Assembly (NCBI RefSeq): GCF_019578655.1
Contig: NC_063263.1
Location: 1,860,001-1,924,000, forward strand
Reading direction: 5' to 3'
Length of the DNA stretch: 64,000 nucleotides
DNA from: Ricinus communis
Taxonomy: Eukaryota; Streptophyta; Magnoliopsida; Malpighiales; Euphorbiaceae
Position numbers and translations under genes: made by a program. Below the pieces are notes generated by a model, which saw only the letters and a program-made list of their open reading frames with translations, made no database searches and was not told the origin of the DNA. Each line of letters begins with the position of its first letter. The first letter of the stretch is position 1. This document shows, piece after piece, positions 58,385 through 64,000 of the stretch.

Positions 58385-58389
58385 CTAAT

Positions 58390-59224
58390 TTGTTATTTTC
58401 TTGATGTATTTTGGCAATTTCATGCATTTTAACATAGTTTTAGGGTTTTCTTTACATTTTCTTTTTGTTATAGATGAGTTGTAATAGCTAGGTTTATTTC
58501 TTGCTCTTTATTTTTGCTTTTATTTGTGATGGATGACAAATATAGGTTGTATGATTGCCTGGTTAAAACTAGTCAGATAGACTTATGCCTTAAATAGGAC
58601 CTAGCATGCAAATTGTAGTCCAATAACTTAATTAAGATGGTAATTTGAGTTTAACCTAAAATCTACATACACTTAATGGGCTTTGCCATGCTTTAGTTAG
58701 GTTAAGCTAGGCCATATTAGACTTAGGATCACTGAATTGTGCCTCTTCATAAAAAGTAGTTAATTAGGCTTAAAGGCTAAAAATTAAAACATAATTTGTA
58801 ATTGGGCTAGATTGGGTGGGCCTTGTACATAATTCATTAGTAAGTTAGGTTAATACTTTGATGTATGGGCTAGGCTTAATAAAATGGATGGACTTAGGTG
58901 GACTTGAAATGTTATAGTGCTTGATGTGTAGAAAAATTTATATTGCATTTACATGGAATAACCCGTTAAACAATAAAATTAAAGATAAATATACACAAAT
59001 AAGGAAGTTGGCTTCTGAATCCATCTCTAGATTCATGACGTAAGCTTCCTTATGGAATCGAGAAACGTCACTCATTAATAAAATTGTCCTAATTGCCCAG
59101 TGGTGACTCCTATCTCTGCGCTAGTCTTTATGACTAGTTAGTGTGTTCCAGATTATGTTGAAAAGCCTTGTAGTTCCATAGTTACTAAAGACACTTAAGT
59201 GTGCGCCTAAAATCACCGCCCACA
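58390..59224 (+). repeat. 3' LTR of gypsy B, right part
   Basis: Continues the LTR interrupted at 45501. It matches, in opposite orientation, the left ends of the LTRs at 25924 and 62747 (GACTAGTTAGTGTGTTCC, CTTGTAGTTCC..AAAGACACTTAAGTGTGC) and ends in ACCGCCCACA. Together with 44172-45501 it makes ~2165 bp, close to the 2191 bp of the E LTR. Confidence 0.8.
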
Positions 59225-62050
59225 TGCACACTACCATTAGAACATCACAAAAGTAAGCAAAATTAGAGTTTATATCATTGATCTTAGAAAGTAAAAATGT
59301 TATCGTCCTTCTAAAGATCACATGTTATTACATCAGTTTTCTCATAAAAGGCATAAACAATACTCTCCTCAACTAATGCAGCTAAGCTCTGCAGGTTCTA
59401 GTCTTTAGGTAGGCTAATGAGATCTTTCAACTTCAGCTCTTCAACCTTAGTAGTGGCCTTCTCTTTGACATTCTTAATGCGCAACTCAAGTAATCAGGCT
59501 CTTGAAAATCTCAAAACTAGGTACCTCGATCCCAACTACAGTGACTGGCTCAGGCTCACCAGAGTAAGGGTATTATTCTTCGACAAAGACCTCATTTAAA
59601 GTCTTTCCCCCAATTTACCCTCATCTTCATCTTCTTTATACCTCAAGCCATGTCGAGTCTTCTACCCTTTAAACTTGGTAGCTCTATAACTCATTATTGA
59701 TTATTCCTCAATCCCATTCTAAGCATGAAATTTATCTTCTTGAACATATTAGTCATCTTAGGATCCATATAATCCTCATAAAGCACATTTTACTTGAAAC
59801 CCAGTCGAGGCTTTAACTTCTTTGGCAGCCTCTTAGATGGCTGAAATAACCTTACTACCCTCAATATTGATCGTGACTGTCTCTCTTGAATGATTGAAAT
59901 AACCTTGCTACCCTTGTCACTGCTCTTGGCTTCTTGCCCTATCTCTATGTCAGAGTCACTATCACCCTAGATATCCTTGGCAGTATTGTCTTAAAGCTCA
60001 TACTTATCCCTAGAATTGTACCAGATGTCAATAGCCATGACCGACTTTCTTTCCCCTTATTTTCATACTTCTATGACACAAGAGTCACCAATTAGTTGCT
60101 CATCACTATCTGAATCCCATTTACTTGGTACAATATCCTCAGTTAGGATGTCAATTGAATGAGTCTTAGAATAGCAAAGCTTATAATCAAACTTTGTAGA
60201 TGGCTGCCCTAGCAAATCCTTACACTCATTAGCTTCAGCATTCTGAGATAGGTGCCCCACTCTCCATTCCTCATAGTCTATCAAATCTTGAATCTCGTGT
60301 TTTAGGTGATTGCATTGATCAGTGGCATCCTAAGAATCTAATGAAACTTATAGTACTGCTCATTGAGAGGTGATGGACCACATCTCGATGTCAAAGGCAT
60401 CAGCTTCTTGCTTCTCACTAGGTGTCAGAAAACCAAAGACACTGGTGCCCCCTACTCGATGAAGGTTCTTTATGGGTATTTGTGAGGTAGGCATACTGGT
60501 TCAGGGTCAGGTCCAGATCTTGGTTCAGGTGTTTATTCAGTTTCAAGTATATGGTTTAGGTATATCTTGGAACGAATTCACTATTTCTTCCTCATTAAAA
60601 TCAAGGTTGATCATGGAAACCCGGTTTGGGAGTGGTGCATTATTGTATTTTGGTAAGGGGTTTTGGTACTATGTTGGTCGGGTCAGTTAGCTTTCAGATG
60701 TTGATTAAGTCTTGGATTTTAGGTTTGAGGCGAATACAATGTCGGTGTGTGGCTTGAGGACTGGTGGTATTTGCAGCAGGTATTTGGCTTATATCAAGAT
60801 GTGTTAGGATTTGACGGGTTCCTAGGTGTAGTTGGTTAAGCAAGCCATTTTGTACTAGCCTTTTAAAAAAATTTGAGAGAGGTTGCTTGAATTTATAAAA
60901 CCCTTTCGGTAGTTTGACAACATTCACATCAAAGGTTATGCTTCCTCCAGCTTGGTAATTTTCTCTTCCACTAATTTAGACATTCTTCCTCTTGTCATTC
61001 TCAATTTTTTTTACTTGCAATCCATCATCGTACAAGTCCATGAATGTCTTAGGGTTCATTATCTGCAGCCTCTCAACCTAAGATCGAAGAACATCTTGAA
61101 CCACCATATGAACTTGGTCCTTTTCAGAAGGCTTGTTCTTATCAGTCCAGCCTTATTCCTCCATATAGAAAGTCATAGAATGACTTGTTCAGTTTTTGCT
61201 TAATGAACTCAAGATCTTTAATAGAAACTTCAAGACATGTATTATAATCATACTGTTTTAAGAAAAATTACACAAATCTCGCCACTCAACTTTGGCAAAT
61301 CTTTCTACACCATTGTACTAGTTTATAGTAGTCCTTTCAAGGAAAATACAAATAATTTCACAATTTGGGATTTACTCAGTTGTGTAGTTCCCATGATAGT
61401 AGCATATTATTTTAGATGGAGCTTCAAATCTCCAATTCCATTGAACTTATTCATCTCAAGCATTCTAAACTTTAAAGGCAACTTGTCTTCCTTAGTCAGG
61501 ACTAACTCATTAAAATTATATATTGGTCCAAACCCTTGACTTCCAGCATCCTTTACATCTTATCCAACCTCAGACTCAAGCACTCACAGCTTCATTAGTA
61601 GCAAGAGTAATTTCTTTCTTGGTTTGGTCCAGTATAAACTCATCAAAGTCCTAAAATTTTCTAGGCACCGCTCTTCTAGTAAGGTCATTAGTGGTAGCGT
61701 TGGCAGCAACAATAGCAGTAATTATAGTGGCAACATTAGTTTTAGTAGCAATATCAATAATGGAATTAACAGCTAGAGGAACTTGGTTTGCGGCCATCCC
61801 AGCCAAGAGTTTCTGGAGCTCTTCCCAGATCACATCTCTCAAGTAATCGATGAAAATATTCTTAAGGATCTCGACATCTTATTTATTAGCCCTTTCGTTA
61901 GCTGTCTCAGTCTTAGTTGCAGTTTCAATCATAGTCTTAGTTGAAGATAACTGACTTCTCGATCTCTCTAAGTATTCCAGCACTTATTTGATCTTTGGTG
62001 ATAAAAGAACTCTTTCTATTCTACTGCTCTCTTGTCTTTTCTAACCCAAA
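59225..62050 (-). pseudogene. Right arm (5' half) of gypsy E: gag and linker
   Basis: Minus-strand fragments in gag order: MRDVIWEELQKLLAGMAANQ (61842-61651), a capsid region with KNKPSEKDQVHMVVQDV and KTFMDLYDDGLQVKKIEN (about 61150-61000), FFKRLVQNGLLNQLHLG (60927-60694), LKHEIQDLIDYEEWRVGHLS (60284-60063) and DYMDPKMTNMFKKINFMLRM (about 59760-59700), then LAALVEESI at about 59390. Each block pairs with B (33400, 33620, 34120, 35200, 35585). The protease segment present in B at 34645-35058 has no counterpart, so it was deleted. The fragment ends at 59225 against the B LTR end, at the equivalent of B ~35700. Confidence 0.7.
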
Positions 62051-62727
62051 AGAGAATTTATATGCCTTCAAAACAGAGAGTTAGAGTGATACATAGTATG
62101 GATGATGCATGTGAAATGCATAACATGAAAGGTTAGTAAACACGAATAAAGCATACATAGATTATAATACAATCATTCCTTCTAACCTTATTACTCCTAT
62201 ATATAGTTTGAGGTGAGTCTCTTTTTTCTTCGATTTTTAGTATGGACTTACTATCAATAATGAATAGTAAGTACCAATGTGACATGTCAATAGCTTTCAA
62301 ACAAACAAGATGGTATTTTCAGTATGAGGGTAAAGCCTATATGTTTTGGGTCAAGGCCTTCCAAGATGTGGGCTTTAAACTCTTATAAGGGAAAATAACT
62401 TAATAGCAAGTAATTGGGTACCTAGTGGAGATTTCTACTATCATTATTATGGGTTGAATCTCGGGTAAGGATAAAGACTCCCACAAATCAAATATCCTTC
62501 CTTTGCTCGTCTCCCCACTCAAAGGTCTATACAACAAAAGAAATTTACTATTTTATGAGTGATGGTTAGCTAGTGTTGTAATTCCAAGGTTTGGATAGAG
62601 CCAAAGAACTACTAACTGATGCCATCGAGGCTATGGGGACCAATATGCATAATGTGTGAAAATAATGTAATGATGCAAGAATAATCCATTAAGTGATAAA
62701 TTTAAGGTATGAATACACTTGAATAAG

Positions 62728-62746
62728 TTACCAATGGAGACACCAC
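62728..62746 (-). promoter_or_regulatory. Primer-binding site of gypsy E
   Basis: In minus orientation TGGTGTCTCCATTGGTAAC follows the LTR end. It resembles the 'TGGCGACTCTGCTGGGGA' primer sites that I know from Tat/Ogre-type elements, with several differences. Its position directly beside the LTR supports the assignment. Confidence 0.5.
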
Positions 62747-63428
62747 AGTAGCAATGGTTTCGGGTGCACACTCAAGTGTCTTTAGCGACTACGACATTGT
62801 AAGGCTTTTCGACCTAATCGGGAGCACGCTAACTAGTCATAAAGATTAGCATGAGAAATGGAATCGCCACCTAAGTAATCACCAGGACACTTTTTCTAAT
62901 TGTGTGGCATAACTAGATTCCTTAAGAAAGTATTGCCACATTCAGAGATGGATCCAGAAATCAACTTTCTCAATTTTGTATTCTAACCTTTAATTTTATT
63001 AATTAATAGTCCATCTTTATAAAATGCAACATAATATTTTTACATACAAGCAATATTAGCATAGCATAATTCCACCTAATTCTAGCCCTTTTCATTAAGC
63101 CTGGCATAATCGCTTTCTTGTCAGTTAATCTAGTTAACTACTCAATTACATGCAAATGTCCAATTAGTCTAGCCTAGTTTTACTTATTAAGTCTAAACTT
63201 ACCAAACTTTAATCCTAAATAGGTTACTTCTTACATGCCAAAAGCCTGTTTAAATTCTTTAAGTCTAAATGGGTTAATTTATTAATTAGACATGGCAAAA
63301 CCTACCTAGGTCTAGTTAGGTTTTATAATTAGGCTCAATTAACCATCTTCTTAACCTAATGGGCTATTGATTACATGCCAAGGTCTGATTTTAAGCATAA
63401 GTCTATTTGAGTTATTTTTAGTTAGCAA
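62747..63428 (-). repeat. 5' LTR of gypsy E, partial
   Basis: Homologous to 25924-26583, including AACTAGTCATAAAGATTAGC, GCCACATTCAGAGATGGATCC and CACCTAATTCTAGCCC. Similarity stops at about 63428 (after TTATTTTTAGTTAGCAAT), where foreign sequence begins. Confidence 0.75.
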
Positions 63429-63546
63429 TGTGAATTATTATGCATGATCAGATTTTCTTAAGGTTAGGCTTGCTATGAATTTTTGTGGTCTTATGCCTAC
63501 CTATTCCCTAATGCTTATCACAGACTCAAGGATCAGGTTGTGACAT
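63429..63546 (-). other. Short foreign segment, possible gypsy LTR start
   Basis: In minus orientation this ends with TGTCACAACCTGATCC, which resembles the TGTCACGACCC start of plant chromovirus LTRs. Only about 115 bp are present, so the assignment is weak. Confidence 0.25.
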
Positions 63547-63629
63547 CTAAATTTATTAACAGTCCAAATCACATGTATTTATTTGTATAAGAATATCACA
63601 CATTAAAAATTAAAACACACTAAAACTAA

Positions 63630-64000
63630 ATAATTATTATGATAATATTGAAGTATTTTGGTAATATTGGATATCTATCCTTATCTCTATGGATAGATTT
63701 CTTATGTAAATATAGCTCTATCTTTGTAACCATTTACACCTATAAATAGGTGTTACAATCAATGAAATGGTAAACACACACATATACATATGAGAAAAAT
63801 TACTCTCTCCTCTCTTTACTTTCTTTATTCTTATTTTTTAATTTACAATACGTTATCAGCACGATTACTTAAAACAAGACTTAAAATTCAGTATTATAGG
63901 GTTTCTAATTTCTATTTTGCTTTTAAAACCTAGGGTTTTCTTGTTCCTCTCATGGCAAGTCTAAATAGAAGGGGCATCGTCAAGATCTTCTGTTGTCAAT
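63630..64000 (+). mobile_element. 5' LTR and start of a second copia-type element (G)
   Basis: A TATA motif CCTATAAATAGG (63741-63752), a polyadenylation-like AATGAAATGG, a CT-rich stretch and the end AATTTACAA are followed by TACGTTATCAGCACGA at 63848, the junction typical of one group of plant copia elements. An ATG at 63953 opens MASLNRRGIVKIFCCQ, cut by the window edge. The 5' boundary of the LTR is uncertain. Confidence 0.55.

Larger units (their letters stand above)
33061..59224 (+). mobile_element. Tat-like Ty3/gypsy element B, 5'-truncated, hosting element C
   Basis: Plus-strand order: gag (from 33069), protease (34645-35058), RT/RNase H (36000-37200), second RNase H (37290-37570), integrase (37900-38880), a long 3' region with an antisense gene (41240-43330), a 21-bp minisatellite, purine tract AAACCGGGGGCAGC, and the 3' LTR from 44172. 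The LTR is cut at 45501 by element C and resumes at 58390, ending at 59224. The 5' LTR is missing. Coding parts are full of stops. Confidence 0.75.

Noticed and set aside
1..64000. CRISPR array, bacterial operon or organellar insertion
   Set aside because: No short regularly spaced repeats with unique spacers, no ribosome-binding-site-led gene clusters and no plastid or mitochondrial gene text. The 21-bp array at 43815 has no spacers.

Overview
This is nuclear DNA of a eudicot plant. It has AT-rich intergenic sequence, a plastid-type MATE transporter gene with many small GT-AG introns, a plant FMO1-type monooxygenase pseudogene, a Mutator-like transposon, and plant-specific LTR retrotransposon lineages (Ty1/copia Ale-like, Ty3/gypsy Tat-like and Athila-like). 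I cannot name the species from the sequence. No rRNA or tRNA gene, organellar tract or bacterial operon is visible.

Left part (1-20.9 kb), gene space. 1-1235 holds about three degenerate tandem units of roughly 430 bp. 2813-8398 is a decayed Mutator-like element (MULE) with ~267-bp terminal inverted repeats and a 12-bp flanking direct repeat. It carries a transposase pseudogene on the minus strand and, in the opposite orientation, a remnant of a GRF-type zinc-finger/coiled-coil/membrane-anchor gene. 9481-12159 is an FMO1-like flavin monooxygenase pseudogene split by a ~740-bp insert. 13011-18811 (minus) is the only intact gene I can support: a 590-residue MATE transporter resembling Arabidopsis DETOXIFICATION 45. 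Its 14 coding exons join in phase, with an untranslated first exon and a TATA box near 19380. 20470-20943 is an RNase H remnant of a non-LTR retroelement.

Right part (20.9-64 kb), a retrotransposon cluster that reads as a nested stack. A degenerate copia element F (from 20943) has its 3' LTR broken at 25923/25924. There begins a minus-strand Tat-like gypsy element E, with its 3' LTR at 25924-28114, its pol at 30142-32860, its gag at 59225-62050, and its PBS and 5' LTR from 62728 rightwards. E is interrupted by a plus-strand Tat-like element B (about 33060-59224). The 3' LTR of B is itself split at 45501/58390 by a complete minus-strand Athila-like element C (45502-58384, LTRs ~1.45 kb, 5-bp TSD CTAAT, tRNA-Asp PBS). 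A further copia-type LTR begins near 63630 at the right edge, inside the 5' LTR of E. All the retrotransposon coding regions carry frameshifts and in-frame stops. Many of the stops lie where Trp or Gln is expected.

Points of most interest are the internally consistent stacking; the antisense gene of plant-mobile-domain type, with its own TATA-like promoter, in the 3' internal region of the Tat-like elements; an exact-period 21-bp minisatellite beside the B polypurine tract; a non-homologous patch inside otherwise similar Athila LTRs; and the MULE that pairs a transposase with a GRF gene. Every homology statement rests on my own reading of motifs; no search was run.
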